Source: Saprospiraceae bacterium (GTDB lineage Bacteria; Bacteroidota; Bacteroidia; Chitinophagales; Saprospiraceae). Taken from it: 64,000 nucleotides of DNA. The DNA is taken from positions 100,255 through 164,254 of the forward strand of contig JAJCYH010000020.1 in NCBI GenBank assembly GCA_029262995.1. Reading direction: 5' to 3'. This document shows positions 18,596 through 27,924 of the stretch, piece after piece. The position numbers and the translations under genes were made by a program. The stretch's first letter is position 1. Every line of letters starts with the position of its first letter. The notes under the pieces were generated by a model. It saw nothing but the letters and a program-made list of their open reading frames with translations. It ran no database searches and was not told the DNA's origin.

Positions 18596-19035
18596 GGCAA
18601 TCGACTTCCTTTTGCGGCCCACCAAGGATGTATTTCAAATGCCAATACGCCAGCAACAACTGCTGGATCGCTTTCAATGTATGATCTCGCTTCTATTTCA
18701 TCTTTTACATTGTAAATGACAACTCCTCTAAATTCTGTATCGTCACCAAATGGTCCAGCGATACAGATTTTGTTTTTTTCTGCTAACATAGACATATGAT
18801 TCAAATGTGCTTGTTGAACGGCCGTGGCTTCCTCAGGGTCACTTATTTTGGTCCCTGACTTAAGAAAGGCCATAAAGTATTTTTTCATGACATAAACAGT
18901 ATCTTTGTCTTGGTATGAGAATATCTCGAAGCCTTCATCGTCATATTGCTTCTCCTGTGCAAAGCATACTGTACTTGTTAGAATTACAGAAACAATACAG
19001 AAGCAAATAAGACGTTTTAAATTCTTTAAATACAT
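18592..19035 (-). CDS. exported YCII-domain protein
   Basis: The 147-residue protein has an N-terminal signal peptide (cleavage near VCFAQ) and a YCII-like domain over about residues 45-145. This is a ferredoxin-like fold with KKYFMAFLKSG, an AHLNHMSMLAEKNKICIAGPFGDD segment and the SYIESDPAVVAGVLAFEIHPWWA end. The His in AHLNH and the Asp in ESDP are at the positions of the conserved pair in YciI-like proteins. Export is unusual, as most YCII proteins are cytoplasmic. The substrate is unknown. Confidence 0.72.
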   Translation of the reverse strand: MYLKNLKRLICFCIVSVILTSTVCFAQEKQYDDEGFEIFSYQDKDTVYVMKKYFMAFLKSGTKISDPEEATAVQQAHLNHMSMLAEKNKICIAGPFGDDTEFRGVVIYNVKDEIEARSYIESDPAVVAGVLAFEIHPWWAAKGSRLP

Positions 19036-19071
19036 TTCAAAAATTTTAGTGTTTTCTTAATGAATTAATAC

Positions 19072-19079
19072 TATCTTTG
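19072..19079 (+). promoter_or_regulatory. promoter -7 element ahead of rpsO
   Basis: TATCTTTG matches TAnnTTTG, 52 bases before the rpsO start. No clear TTTG lies at -33. Confidence 0.45.
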
Positions 19080-19130
19080 CGCCTGCTAAAATACGATCTC
19101 AGTAATCCTTTTTGGTAAAATTAAATTAAA

Positions 19131-19433
19131 ATGGCAACATACATAACAAAAGAAAAGAGAGAAGAAATTTTTAACGAATACGGAGGTAATTCTAGTAATT
19201 CCGGTTCGATTGAGGGACAAATTGCACTATTTACCTTCAGGATAGGCGGTTTGACAGATCATCTCAAAGAAAACAAAAAAGATCACTCTTCTAGAAGAGC
19301 ACTATTAACCCTTGTTGGTAAAAGAAAGAGACTTTTAACCTACTTATATAAGAAGGATATCAACAGATATAGGGAGATTATAGAGAAATTACAGATCAGA
19401 AAGTCATCTGTTTCTGGCTCCGGGCAGTATTAG
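19131..19433 (+). CDS. rpsO: 30S ribosomal protein S15
   Basis: The 100-residue protein has the S15 pattern: the helix [22 protein letters not shown], the conserved His-Ser-Ser-Arg-Arg segment ([19 protein letters not shown]) and [10 protein letters not shown]. It binds 16S rRNA in the platform. pnp starts 57 bases later, the classical rpsO-pnp order. The N-terminus is about ten residues longer than in E. coli. Confidence 0.96.
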   Translation: MATYITKEKREEIFNEYGGNSSNSGSIEGQIALFTFRIGGLTDHLKENKKDHSSRRALLTLVGKRKRLLTYLYKKDINRYREIIEKLQIRKSSVSGSGQY

Positions 19434-19490
19434 TAGATCTTATATGGGGGTGCCTTTTGCATCTCTGACACATTAAAATATTATATTACA

Positions 19491-21638
19491 ATGGGTTTAC
19501 AAACACCTATTAGCACCTCATTTAATTTACCAAATGGAGAGGTGGTAACTTTGGAAACAGGCAAGTTAGCTACACAGGCACACGGATCTTGCGTTGTTAA
19601 AATTGGAGATACAATGTTATTTTGTTCTGTAGTTTCAGCTTCAGAAGCAAAAGAAGGACAAAGTTTTTTTCCATTATCAGTTGATTACCAAGAAAAATTT
19701 GCTTCAGCAGGCAGAATTCCTGGTAACTTCTTTAAAAGAGAGACAAGATTATCGGATTACGAAGTATTAACTTCAAGATTGGTTGACAGGGCGATTCGTC
19801 CTCTTTTCCCTGATGGATATATGAACGAAACACAGGTTATAATCAACTTGATTTCTGGAGAACTGGATAGACTACCTGACGCCTACGCTGCATTAGCAGC
19901 ATCTACGGCGCTTTCAGTTTCAAATATTCCATGGGCAGGTCCTATCTCTGAGATAAGAGTTGCAAAAATTGATGGCGAATATGTTATCAATCCGTCAAAG
20001 TCAGCTTTGGAAAATGCAAGTCTTGAAGTAATTGTAGCAGCTACGATTAGCGATGTTATGATGGTAGAAGGAGAAGCTGATGAGTGTCAAGAGGCAGAAT
20101 TAATTGAAGCGATTAGAATTGGGCACGAAGCGATTAAAACTCAATGTGATGCTCAGTTAAAATTAGCTGAGATGGTTGGAGAGAAAGCCACAGTAAAAAG
20201 AGAGATTGAAACAGAGGAGACTGACGAAGAGCTATATAACTTTATAAAAGATTTCTCAAAAGAAAGAATACTTGAAATTTCAGGGGCTTCCTTGGACAAA
20301 TTTTCTAGAAAAGATGGTTTTAAGGCGATCAGTGTTGATTTAAAAGAAAAGCTTACAGCTGACAAAGGTGAAGAGTATATAGCAGAAAATGATGGTAAAG
20401 TATCCTCCTATTTTGACAAAATAAAGAAAGAGACCATCAGAATGATGGTTTTAAAAGAAGGGAAAAGACTCGATGGTAGAAAGTTTGATGAAGTTAGACC
20501 AATCTGGACCGAAGTCAATTACTTGCCATCTGCACACGGCTCTGCCATTTTTAACAGGGGAGAGACTCAGGCTTTGACTTCGTTGACACTAGGGACTAAG
20601 TTAGATCAGCAAATGATTGATAATGCACTTGAAAATTATTATTCAAGATTTATCCTTCATTATAATTTTCCTGCATTATCAGTTGGAGAGATCAAACCGA
20701 TGAGAGGACCAGGAAGGAGAGAAGTTGGACATGCCAATCTTGCGAGTAGAGCTTTGAAAAAAGTATTGCCAGCAGAAATTCCTTATACAATTCGTTTGGT
20801 TTCAGATATTCTCGAATCAAATGGTTCCTCATCGATGGCAACTGTTTGTGCAGGTTCATTATCATTAATGGATGCAGGTATCAAAATTAAAGCTCCCGTT
20901 TCAGGGATTGCAATGGGAATGATTGCCGAAGGAAATGATGTAGCTGTGCTTTCTGATATCTTAGGTGATGAAGACGCATTGGGAGATATGGACTTCAAGG
21001 TTACGGGAACTGAAAAAGGTATTACTGCTTGTCAAATGGATATTAAGATAGACGGCTTACCATATGAAACTTTAGAAAAGGCATTAATTCAGGCTAAAGC
21101 TGGTAGAATTCACATTCTGAATGAAATGGCTAAATCACTAAGTCAAGCCAATGATGATCTGAAACCACATGCCCCTCGTATTGAAGAGATTAAAATTGAT
21201 AAGAGTTATATAGGAGCAGTAATCGGACCTGGCGGTAAAGTAATTCAGGACTTACAGGCAAGAACAAATACTATTATTAATATTGAAGAAGTAGGAGATA
21301 AAGGTATAGTCTCAATTGCATCTAGCAATGCGGAATCACTTAAAATGGCTAGAGAAGCTATTGAATCAATAGCTTTTGAACCTCAAGTTGGTGATGTATA
21401 TGATGCCGTTGTTGCATCGGTACAAACCTATGGTGTATTTGTTGACTTTAGAGGTAAGAGTGGATTACTTCATGTATCCGAAATTTCTCACACACGAATC
21501 AATGATGTATCAGAATATTTTAAAGTAGGTGATCCAGTCAAGGTAAAATTGGTTGGCGTAGATCCCAAATCTGGTAAAATGAGACTTTCTAGAAAAGTAT
21601 TATTGCCAAATCCTAAAGAGCAGGAATCAGATAATTAA
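19491..21638 (+). CDS. pnp: polyribonucleotide nucleotidyltransferase (PNPase)
   Basis: The 715-residue protein has all PNPase parts. The first RNase PH domain contains FFKRETRLSDYE and RPLFPDGY. A helical linker with much Glu/Lys follows (about 215-310). The second RNase PH domain has HGSAIFNRGETQAL, MRGPGRREVGHANLA and the metal-binding Asp residues of DEDALGDMDFKV. A KH domain (GAVIGPGGKVIQDLQ) and an S1 domain (YGVFVDFRGKSGLLHVSE) end it. It degrades RNA 3' to 5' by phosphorolysis. A perfect hairpin terminator follows. Confidence 0.97.
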   Translation: MGLQTPISTSFNLPNGEVVTLETGKLATQAHGSCVVKIGDTMLFCSVVSASEAKEGQSFFPLSVDYQEKFASAGRIPGNFFKRETRLSDYEVLTSRLVDRAIRPLFPDGYMNETQVIINLISGELDRLPDAYAALAASTALSVSNIPWAGPISEIRVAKIDGEYVINPSKSALENASLEVIVAATISDVMMVEGEADECQEAELIEAIRIGHEAIKTQCDAQLKLAEMVGEKATVKREIETEETDEELYNFIKDFSKERILEISGASLDKFSRKDGFKAISVDLKEKLTADKGEEYIAENDGKVSSYFDKIKKETIRMMVLKEGKRLDGRKFDEVRPIWTEVNYLPSAHGSAIFNRGETQALTSLTLGTKLDQQMIDNALENYYSRFILHYNFPALSVGEIKPMRGPGRREVGHANLASRALKKVLPAEIPYTIRLVSDILESNGSSSMATVCAGSLSLMDAGIKIKAPVSGIAMGMIAEGNDVAVLSDILGDEDALGDMDFKVTGTEKGITACQMDIKIDGLPYETLEKALIQAKAGRIHILNEMAKSLSQANDDLKPHAPRIEEIKIDKSYIGAVIGPGGKVIQDLQARTNTIINIEEVGDKGIVSIASSNAESLKMAREAIESIAFEPQVGDVYDAVVASVQTYGVFVDFRGKSGLLHVSEISHTRINDVSEYFKVGDPVKVKLVGVDPKSGKMRLSRKVLLPNPKEQESDN

Positions 21639-21650
21639 TTTCAATGCACT

Positions 21651-21688
21651 AGGGATAAAATAGTTTTTTCTTTAACTATTTTATCCCT
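21651..21688 (+). terminator. rho-independent terminator of rpsO-pnp
   Basis: A perfect 15 bp stem (AGGGATAAAATAGTT / AACTATTTTATCCCT) with an 8-base pyrimidine loop, followed by ATTTTTA. It is 13 bases after the pnp stop. Confidence 0.9.
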
Positions 21689-21865
21689 ATTTTTACCTTA
21701 ACCCTCCTGATAGATAATCAATCCTCATTTTTTGGATAGAATCTGATAAATATTTTTATCAATTCTTGAACTTATTTACTGACTTAACTGTAAATATAAT
21801 TACTGGTTTACTACTTTTTTATCAAAAAGTCAATAGCCACTTAAATTTATATTCAAATTTTTTAG

Positions 21866-22732
21866 ATGAGACAATTAAAAATTACAAATAAAATAACGAG
21901 TCGAGAGAGTTTAGCCTTAGATAAATATCTCAATGACATATCTAAAATAGATATGTTGGTACCAGAGGAAGAGGCTGAACTAGCAAGAAGAATAAGAGAG
22001 GGTGATAAAAAAGCATTAGAAAGATTAACACAGGCTAATCTTAGATTTGTAGTTTCAGTTTCCAAGCAATATCAAAACCAAGGACTGGCATTAAGCGATT
22101 TGATCAATGAGGGTAATATGGGTTTGATGAAAGCCGCTAAAAGATTTGATGAAACACGAGGTTTTAAGTTTATCTCCTATGCCGTCTGGTGGATCAGACA
22201 ATCTATTTTACAGGCGATAGTTGAAAATTCAAGAATGGTAAGACTCCCTTTAAATAAGGTAAGTTCTTACTCAAAAGTTAATGAAGCCTTTGTTTCTTTT
22301 GTTCAAGAATTTGAAAGAAACCCTACCTACGAAGAGTTGGCTGAGCTATTGAGTATGAAAATAGCAGATATCAGTAATGTATTACAAGGTGGTGGCAGAC
22401 ATTTATCAATGGACGCTCCAGTTGGAGGTGAGGAAGGTGAGGCGACGATGCTTGATTTATTTGCTTCCGAAGACCAAATCTCTCCTGACTTAGGATTGAT
22501 GGAAGAGTCTTTAAAAGAAGAAGTACAATATGGATTATCTCTGCTTTCATCAAGAGAGATTGAAGTATTATCAGCCTATTATGGTTTAAATGGACATAAA
22601 TCACTGACACTAGAAGAAATTGGAGAGTTATACGGATTGACAAGAGAAAGGGTCAGACAGATCAAAGAAAGAGCATTGCGGCGATTAAGAAAATCTGTAA
22701 ATAAAAATGCGCTTAAGTCTTACCTTGGTTAA
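21866..22732 (+). CDS. rpoD: primary RNA polymerase sigma factor (Bacteroidota type)
   Basis: The 288-residue sigma-70 protein lacks region 1.1 and the non-conserved insert, as expected for the Bacteroidota primary sigma. Region 1.2 is near residue 20-55. Region 2 has NLRFVVSVSKQYQNQGL, DLINEGNMGLMKAA and FKFISYAVWWIRQSI. Regions 3 and 4 follow, with the helix-turn-helix LTLEEIGELYGLTRERVRQIKERAL. It should direct polymerase to TTTG/TAnnTTTG promoters such as the one ahead of exbB. It lies alone between two terminators. Confidence 0.95.
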   Translation: MRQLKITNKITSRESLALDKYLNDISKIDMLVPEEEAELARRIREGDKKALERLTQANLRFVVSVSKQYQNQGLALSDLINEGNMGLMKAAKRFDETRGFKFISYAVWWIRQSILQAIVENSRMVRLPLNKVSSYSKVNEAFVSFVQEFERNPTYEELAELLSMKIADISNVLQGGGRHLSMDAPVGGEEGEATMLDLFASEDQISPDLGLMEESLKEEVQYGLSLLSSREIEVLSAYYGLNGHKSLTLEEIGELYGLTRERVRQIKERALRRLRKSVNKNALKSYLG

Positions 22733-22775
22733 GGTTCGTATAATAAGTCCCACAATTCAAAGAAAAGTATTTATT

Positions 22776-22808
22776 ATAGCCTGTAAGGAAAATTCCTTTT
22801 CGGGCTAT
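22776..22808 (+). terminator. rho-independent terminator of rpoD
   Basis: Outer stem ATAGCC / GGCTAT and inner stem AAGGA / TCCTT around an AAAT loop, followed by TTTTCTT. It begins 44 bases after the rpoD stop. Confidence 0.75.
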
Positions 22809-22855
22809 TTTCTTAATAAACCTGTTGATATAGAAAATTAAGTATTGGATTATAT

Positions 22856-23515
22856 ATGATGACAATTATCCTGATAGCGGTTACAGTTTTTATTTCTTAT
22901 CATCTGTTTTCTTTTCTTGTAGGAACAAGATCTTATAAAAGACAGTTGCAAAGAGATATTAAAAGCTTAAAAAAACAAATGGAATGCTTTAAGGAGTCGA
23001 TAATTCCATTCGAGTTGGAAGAATATAAAATTCTTTCCTATAAACCAGTTATTAAAAAGAAATCTAGAGGAAGAACAATTTTTCACAAAGGTTTTCTATC
23101 TACGATTTTCCAAGAACCCATTTTGTCTTTTGCTTCTAAAGAAAGGAAATACTCAAGTAATATATTAGTCCTTGTAGAGTCAAGTACGCATGATTACTTA
23201 TTTCAATACCAAAATAATGAGACAGTAGTATACCTAAATGGTGATGTTTATGGCAAAATAGATTCAGAGTTTAATTTGATAGATAATGAAGGGACACTTG
23301 TAGGCAAATTGATTATAAACTATAATGAAGCCTACCATACTATAGAAATTGGAGGTCATGATGTCGCTCATATTAATGCTTTAGAACCTGATTCAAAAAG
23401 CTCTGAAAGTGATCGTTTGTTTTCTTTGTTTCATGATTTTAAAGCAGATGACACAGAGGAGTTGCTAATTATATCACTTTACTATTTATTTGTCTATAAA
23501 AGCAATCACTTGTAA
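22856..23515 (+). CDS. membrane-anchored protein of unknown function
   Basis: I do not recognise this 219-residue protein. One N-terminal TM helix (about residues 3-24) is followed by a basic, probably helical stretch (RSYKRQLQRDIKSLKKQ). A beta-rich domain follows (about 85-175), with short strands such as NILVLVESSTHDYLFQYQ, TVVYLNGDVYGKIDS and LVGKLIINYNEAYHTIEIGGH. A second hydrophobic segment lies at the C-terminus (LLIISLYYLFVYK). Two ATG codons in tandem can start it. It follows the rpoD terminator and may share a transcript with the next exported protein 64 bases on. Confidence 0.6.
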   Translation: MMTIILIAVTVFISYHLFSFLVGTRSYKRQLQRDIKSLKKQMECFKESIIPFELEEYKILSYKPVIKKKSRGRTIFHKGFLSTIFQEPILSFASKERKYSSNILVLVESSTHDYLFQYQNNETVVYLNGDVYGKIDSEFNLIDNEGTLVGKLIINYNEAYHTIEIGGHDVAHINALEPDSKSSESDRLFSLFHDFKADDTEELLIISLYYLFVYKSNHL

Positions 23516-23579
23516 TTTTTAAATTGATAGTGAACCAAAACGTTTTATTATTCATTTAATTCAGTACAAAATCTTTATT

Positions 23580-24113
23580 ATGAAAACTAAAATATTTTCA
23601 ACACTAATCCTTTTGTTTATTGCAACTATATCCTGGGGGCAAAGCAGTCCAGTTATTAAAGACTCAGGACTAGAAGAAATGAATAAGGCTATAGAGGAAA
23701 TGATGCGTGAATTTAATATTCCAATGGATAGTATGGCTTTAAATAAACTATTTGACCCTAAAAATCAAAACAGTTTCTTCCTTTCTGATTCCAATCAGGT
23801 TTTTGGGTTTTTTAATAATGACTTTGAGGATATGATGAGTGACATGTTTACTGATTCTATAAACACGGAGGCTTTTAATAAAATTTTTGAGCAAGGCTTG
23901 CAAATGTTTCAATCAATGGATGAAAAGCAAATGGAAGATTTGTTAAATTCCTTCGATTTTTCGCAAATGGATAAAATGATGCATGGATTCGATATGAACG
24001 CTCTTGATGAAATACTAAAAGGATTTGAACTTCAGATTCCTGATAACTATTTTGATAGTTTGCAAAATATACAAAAGACGGAACCTCAAAAAAAGAAGTT
24101 GAGAAGGATTTAG
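23580..24113 (+). CDS. exported acidic, Met-rich protein of unknown function
   Basis: The 177-residue protein has a signal peptide ending near Ser-Trp-Gly-Gln. The mature part is rich in Met, Asp, Phe and Glu, with repeated short helical patterns of the type FxxxxDxMxxxMF (NNDFEDMMSDMFTD, NKIFEQGLQMFQSMDE, DFSQMDKMMHGFDMNALDEILKGFE). No known domain was recognised. The tail is basic (KKKLRR). The Met clusters could bind metal or simply pack helices; the sequence does not decide. Confidence 0.6.
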   Translation: MKTKIFSTLILLFIATISWGQSSPVIKDSGLEEMNKAIEEMMREFNIPMDSMALNKLFDPKNQNSFFLSDSNQVFGFFNNDFEDMMSDMFTDSINTEAFNKIFEQGLQMFQSMDEKQMEDLLNSFDFSQMDKMMHGFDMNALDEILKGFELQIPDNYFDSLQNIQKTEPQKKKLRRI

Positions 24114-24158
24114 TATGATCTTATAAATTAATTCCTATTTTCGATACAAATATCTTTT

Positions 24159-24578
24159 ATGACTGTTCTTGATACTGTTCGTGTAATCGTATATCGTGTA
24201 AATGCAAAAGGTCTTGAAATTCTGTTATTGAATAATGAAGATTTGAGAAATTCTGATGAATGGGGAATTCCTCAATATGGTATTCAGGGTCAAATAGAAA
24301 AGATGATATGGTTAGAAGAAACCTTAGATCCAAAAGGTAAGAGTGTAAAAGCAGTAGCCATAGAAGGTGATTGGCATGATATTCCTTCCATAAGAGGAAT
24401 CATTAAGCAAGATGTATATCTTGTAAAATCAAAGATAAAATCCTTATTCCCTCAACTAGAAAAAGGCACTTATTTTACGATAAAGGAAGCTTTTAAAAAG
24501 GTGCTGCCTGAAGAGTATAAGGCACTCAAAGAGTTAAAAGATATAATTTTGGATAGAAATTTATCTAGTAGTATATAA
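24159..24578 (+). CDS. Nudix-fold protein without a Nudix box
   Basis: The 139-residue protein opens with a strand pattern seen in Nudix proteins (VRVIVYRVNAKGLEILLLNN, then EWGIPQYGIQGQ). The place of the Nudix box (G-x5-E-x7-REUxEExGU) is filled by IEKMIWLEETLDPKGKSVKAVAIEGDWHD, which lacks the REUxEE core. It should therefore not hydrolyse nucleoside diphosphate substrates by the usual metal mechanism. A role in binding or regulation is possible. The family assignment is by strand pattern only. Confidence 0.5.
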   Translation: MTVLDTVRVIVYRVNAKGLEILLLNNEDLRNSDEWGIPQYGIQGQIEKMIWLEETLDPKGKSVKAVAIEGDWHDIPSIRGIIKQDVYLVKSKIKSLFPQLEKGTYFTIKEAFKKVLPEEYKALKELKDIILDRNLSSSI

Positions 24579-24637
24579 ATGGGAAGCCCTAAAGAGATAA
24601 ATAATTTATCTAATGAGAACAGTTTAAAATAAAGAAG

Positions 24638-25039
24638 CTACCAACTCATGTCATCATCACCTGATGAAGAATTATCTGATGAAGAATTATTGTTAGATTG
24701 GTCACCTGTAAATTCACCATCAACTTCACCGGATGCCAATTTTTCTTCCCACTCCTTTTGCCTTCTTTCATAAAGCTCATAGTCAAAGTCTGGCATTAAT
24801 TCCTTCTTAACATGATTTACAGTCTCATTTAAGCTGTTTAGGAATCGGTTAAAATCTTCCTTATACAAGAAAATTTTGTGTCTTTCATAACCGTTACCGT
24901 CGAATCTTTTGGTACTCTCAGTGATGGTAATGTAGTAATCTTCACCTTTGGTTTGCCTAACATCAAAAAAGTAAGTTCTTCTTTTTCCTGCTCTTACTTT
25001 GGTAGAATATACGCTCTCGAACTTTTTATCGTTTTCCAC
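24638..25039 (-). CDS. PUR-alpha family DUF3276 nucleic-acid-binding protein
   Basis: The 133-residue protein has one PUR repeat over about residues 7-85: SVYSTKVRAGKRRTYFFDVRQTKGEDYYITITES and the helix HKIFLYKEDFNRFLNSLNE. The rest is an acidic, Ser/Asn/Asp-rich tail ending DDDMSW. Bacterial one-repeat PUR proteins dimerise into a Whirly-like fold that binds single-stranded DNA or RNA, as shown for the Borrelia homologue. It is a phylum-typical gene. It is monocistronic. Confidence 0.85.
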   Translation of the reverse strand: MENDKKFESVYSTKVRAGKRRTYFFDVRQTKGEDYYITITESTKRFDGNGYERHKIFLYKEDFNRFLNSLNETVNHVKKELMPDFDYELYERRQKEWEEKLASGEVDGEFTGDQSNNNSSSDNSSSGDDDMSW

Positions 25040-25169
25040 AATGCACTTATTTGTAAGTAAAAATAGTTTTTTTCCTTAAAAATCAAAGTAATCTGTTGAC
25101 TAAGCCATGAATATTCTTTGATTATTATAGTGTTATTTCATGGAGTTAATATAAATCAAGATATAACGG

Positions 25170-26936
25170 CTAATTATTTGATTCATATTGAGACTTTAAT
25201 AATTGCTTGTAATATCCTTCAATTTCTATCAATTCCTCATGTGTTCCTTCTTGTGCAACCTTACCATGATCAAGTACAATAATTTTGTCAAAATCAATAA
25301 GATTCGAAATTCTGTGGGTTATAATAATGCTAGTTTTATCACCAAGTTCATCTTCTAGATAACTTAGAATTTTATGCTCTGTATTAGCGTCCAAAGCGGA
25401 AAGGCAATCATCCAATATAACAATATCTGGATTTTTGATCAGTGCCCGTGCAATTGATAGTCTCTGTTTTTGACCACCTGATAAAGTAACACCTCTTTCA
25501 CCTATTACGGTATTGAACTGTTCAGGTAGTTCGATTATATCTTGTTCGATAGCTGCTTTTTGGGCGTATTTGGTGATTTCACTTTCAGAAGCATTCTGTT
25601 TTCCAAATTTGATATTCTTGCCAATAGTGTCTGAGAATAAAAAAACATTTTGGGGTACGTAAGCTATTCGCTCTCTCAGATTATTAATGTCCAAGCTACT
25701 AATATCTTTACCATCTACCAAGATATTTCCTTCCGATACATCATAAAACCTTAGCAAAAGATCGGCAATGGTACTTTTCCCAGATGCTGTTCTTCCCAAT
25801 ACAGCCAATTTTTTCCCACTTTCTAATTTAAAAGAGACATTGTTTAATGCCAACACTCCAGTATCTGGGTATCTGAAGCTTACATTTTTAAATTCTATGG
25901 TGCCATCAAATTTAATTGGGTCGCTAACTGGGTTGGTAATGCCTGGTTTAATCTGCAACATTTCATTTATCCTTTTTTGAGACGCCTCAGCTTGTTGTAT
26001 AATAGAGGCAATCCAACCTATTGATGTAATTGGCCAGGTCAGATAATTAATATAAATAACAAACTCAGCGATATTCCCTGCTGATATTTCATCTTTAGCA
26101 ACAAGAAGACCGCCAATGTAGATCGTTAATAAAGTACTTAGACTCACTAGAAGAATCATAAGAGGAAAAAATAATGCATTTACCTTAGCTAAATCCAAGG
26201 ATTTGAGTCTGTAATCTTCACTTTGTTTATCAAAGTAATCTAAGAACTGATTTTCTTTGACATAGGACTTAACGACGCGGATACCTGAATATACCTCCTG
26301 AGAAATGCTGCTTAGCTTAGCTATCTGTTTTTGAATTAAATCACTGCGTTTGTGAATGATGCTGCTCACATAATAAATAGATAATGATAAAAAGGGCAGT
26401 GGCAATAATGAGTATAAAGCCAATTTCGAATTTACTTGAAACATTGAGAAGATTACAAAAGTAAATAGCATTAAAACAGTTAATCCATACATTAGAGCTG
26501 GCCCTAAATACATTCTAACCTTAGACACATCTTCAGAGATTCGTGCCATCAAATCTCCAGTCTTATTGATTTTGAAAAAAGCAAAATCAAATTTTTGGTA
26601 ATGGTCATATAACTCTTTACGCATATCGTATTCTATCAGTCTTGACATTACGATTAAAGTTTTTCTCATTAGGTAAAGAAAAAGACCCATTAGTAAAGAA
26701 AGTCCTATTACGACTGCTGCAAATTTTAATATTGCACCATTATAATTATCAATTAGCTCATTTGCTTCAGCATTTGCAGTTTTATCCAAGATGAAATCCA
26801 AGGCTTTTCTGATTTGCCTTGGCACCATTACGAGGAATAAATTTGATAATCCGACAAAAAGGGTGCCTAGCATCAGACGCCATTTATACTTAAGTAGGTA
26901 TTTATTTAGATATCTTAAATTTTTCAAATTCAGCAA
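25170..26936 (-). CDS. ABC exporter, fused permease and ATPase (MsbA-like)
   Basis: The 588-residue protein has six TM helices in an exporter-type domain (about residues 1-320) and a nucleotide-binding domain (about 340-588). Visible are Walker A GRTASGKST, the Q-loop region YVPQNVFLFSDT, signature LSGGQKQRLSIARAL, Walker B IVILDD with a following Cys-Leu-Ser-Ala-Leu-Asp, and the switch His in IITHRIS. The residue after Walker B, usually the catalytic Glu, is Asp here (LDDCLSALD). It should work as a homodimer or as half of a heterodimer; substrate unknown (lipid A core, lipid or drug). Confidence 0.88.
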   Translation of the reverse strand: MLNLKNLRYLNKYLLKYKWRLMLGTLFVGLSNLFLVMVPRQIRKALDFILDKTANAEANELIDNYNGAILKFAAVVIGLSLLMGLFLYLMRKTLIVMSRLIEYDMRKELYDHYQKFDFAFFKINKTGDLMARISEDVSKVRMYLGPALMYGLTVLMLFTFVIFSMFQVNSKLALYSLLPLPFLSLSIYYVSSIIHKRSDLIQKQIAKLSSISQEVYSGIRVVKSYVKENQFLDYFDKQSEDYRLKSLDLAKVNALFFPLMILLVSLSTLLTIYIGGLLVAKDEISAGNIAEFVIYINYLTWPITSIGWIASIIQQAEASQKRINEMLQIKPGITNPVSDPIKFDGTIEFKNVSFRYPDTGVLALNNVSFKLESGKKLAVLGRTASGKSTIADLLLRFYDVSEGNILVDGKDISSLDINNLRERIAYVPQNVFLFSDTIGKNIKFGKQNASESEITKYAQKAAIEQDIIELPEQFNTVIGERGVTLSGGQKQRLSIARALIKNPDIVILDDCLSALDANTEHKILSYLEDELGDKTSIIITHRISNLIDFDKIIVLDHGKVAQEGTHEELIEIEGYYKQLLKSQYESNN

Positions 26937-27027
26937 CTTATGTTAATCGCTTCCTGACAAATTTTAACATTGGTCAGGATGACTCAAATTAGTAATTAAA
27001 CATAACACATATTTATACCAAAAGTTA

Positions 27028-27909
27028 TCATTCAACTGTACAATATGGTTTAATGAGAGAATAGATCGAATCCGAAATCTGACTTATATTTTTTATTTCT
27101 TCGAGATCTGTAAAACTTCCGTGCTGTTCTCTATAATTAATAATCCAGGAAGCAACTTTTCCTCTGAAATAAGGATGATATTGTAAAGAGTCTTTAGTTG
27201 CGTTATTAAGATTGACTTTTTTTAAATGTCCAGAACAAATTAGATTACTGTCATTCTTAATCAATATTTCTTTATCTATGCCATATACTTCTAGTAATTG
27301 CTGTGTATGTGTAAATCCACCGAGCAATTTGCGGTATTTAATGATTCTCCTAGATAGAACCGATCCTATACCTTTAAGTTGCTTCAATTCACTCGTATCG
27401 GCATTATTGATATCTACTTTTTGAATTGCTTGAGAGCTCTGTTCTTTTATTGTTGGATTATGTTTTTCAAAGTCAAATTGATTTATATATTTATTGATAA
27501 TATTTGTGTCGATGTAATATATCTTTTTCAAATCTCCAGGATTATTAAATATACCTCCTGCCTTTCTGTATCTAAGAATATTTCTACAGACGTAAGGTTT
27601 AAGACCCAAGGAACGCCATTCAATACTATCCATTTGATTAGGGTAATAAATTTTATCTGTAACCTTCTCATAATTATCTGATATTTCAACTACTGAGATT
27701 GGCCTGTTATTTATAGAACCGGGGGTAAATGGAAGACTATCTTTTTCTATTGACGTGTTTTGATATTTCTGTTCTTCGCCTTGGTCAATTTCTACTGGTA
27801 TTGGCATTGTTGAAGGTCTGGGTCTTTGATAGACGATAATTATTTGCAAAGTTGTTATGATTATTCCTAGTAATAAAACAATCCGCCTTTCACTTTTTGT
27901 CAATGTCAT
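27028..27909 (-). CDS. ComEA-like helix-hairpin-helix protein
   Basis: The 293-residue protein has one N-terminal TM helix (about residues 9-25) and then a periplasmic part with repeated helix-hairpin-helix motifs. The clearest is VDINNADTSELKQLKGIGSVLSRRIIKYR; further copies are VNLNNATKDSLQYHPYFRGKVASWIINYR and, earlier, WRSLGLKPYVCRNILRYRKAGG. ComEA-like proteins bind double-stranded DNA in the periplasm during uptake. Its stop-to-start spacing to comEC is 15 bases, which supports that role. It is longer than typical ComEA and has three HhH units. Confidence 0.82.
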   Translation of the reverse strand: MTLTKSERRIVLLLGIIITTLQIIIVYQRPRPSTMPIPVEIDQGEEQKYQNTSIEKDSLPFTPGSINNRPISVVEISDNYEKVTDKIYYPNQMDSIEWRSLGLKPYVCRNILRYRKAGGIFNNPGDLKKIYYIDTNIINKYINQFDFEKHNPTIKEQSSQAIQKVDINNADTSELKQLKGIGSVLSRRIIKYRKLLGGFTHTQQLLEVYGIDKEILIKNDSNLICSGHLKKVNLNNATKDSLQYHPYFRGKVASWIINYREQHGSFTDLEEIKNISQISDSIYSLIKPYCTVE

Positions 27910-27924
27910 CTCTTAAAAGAAATT

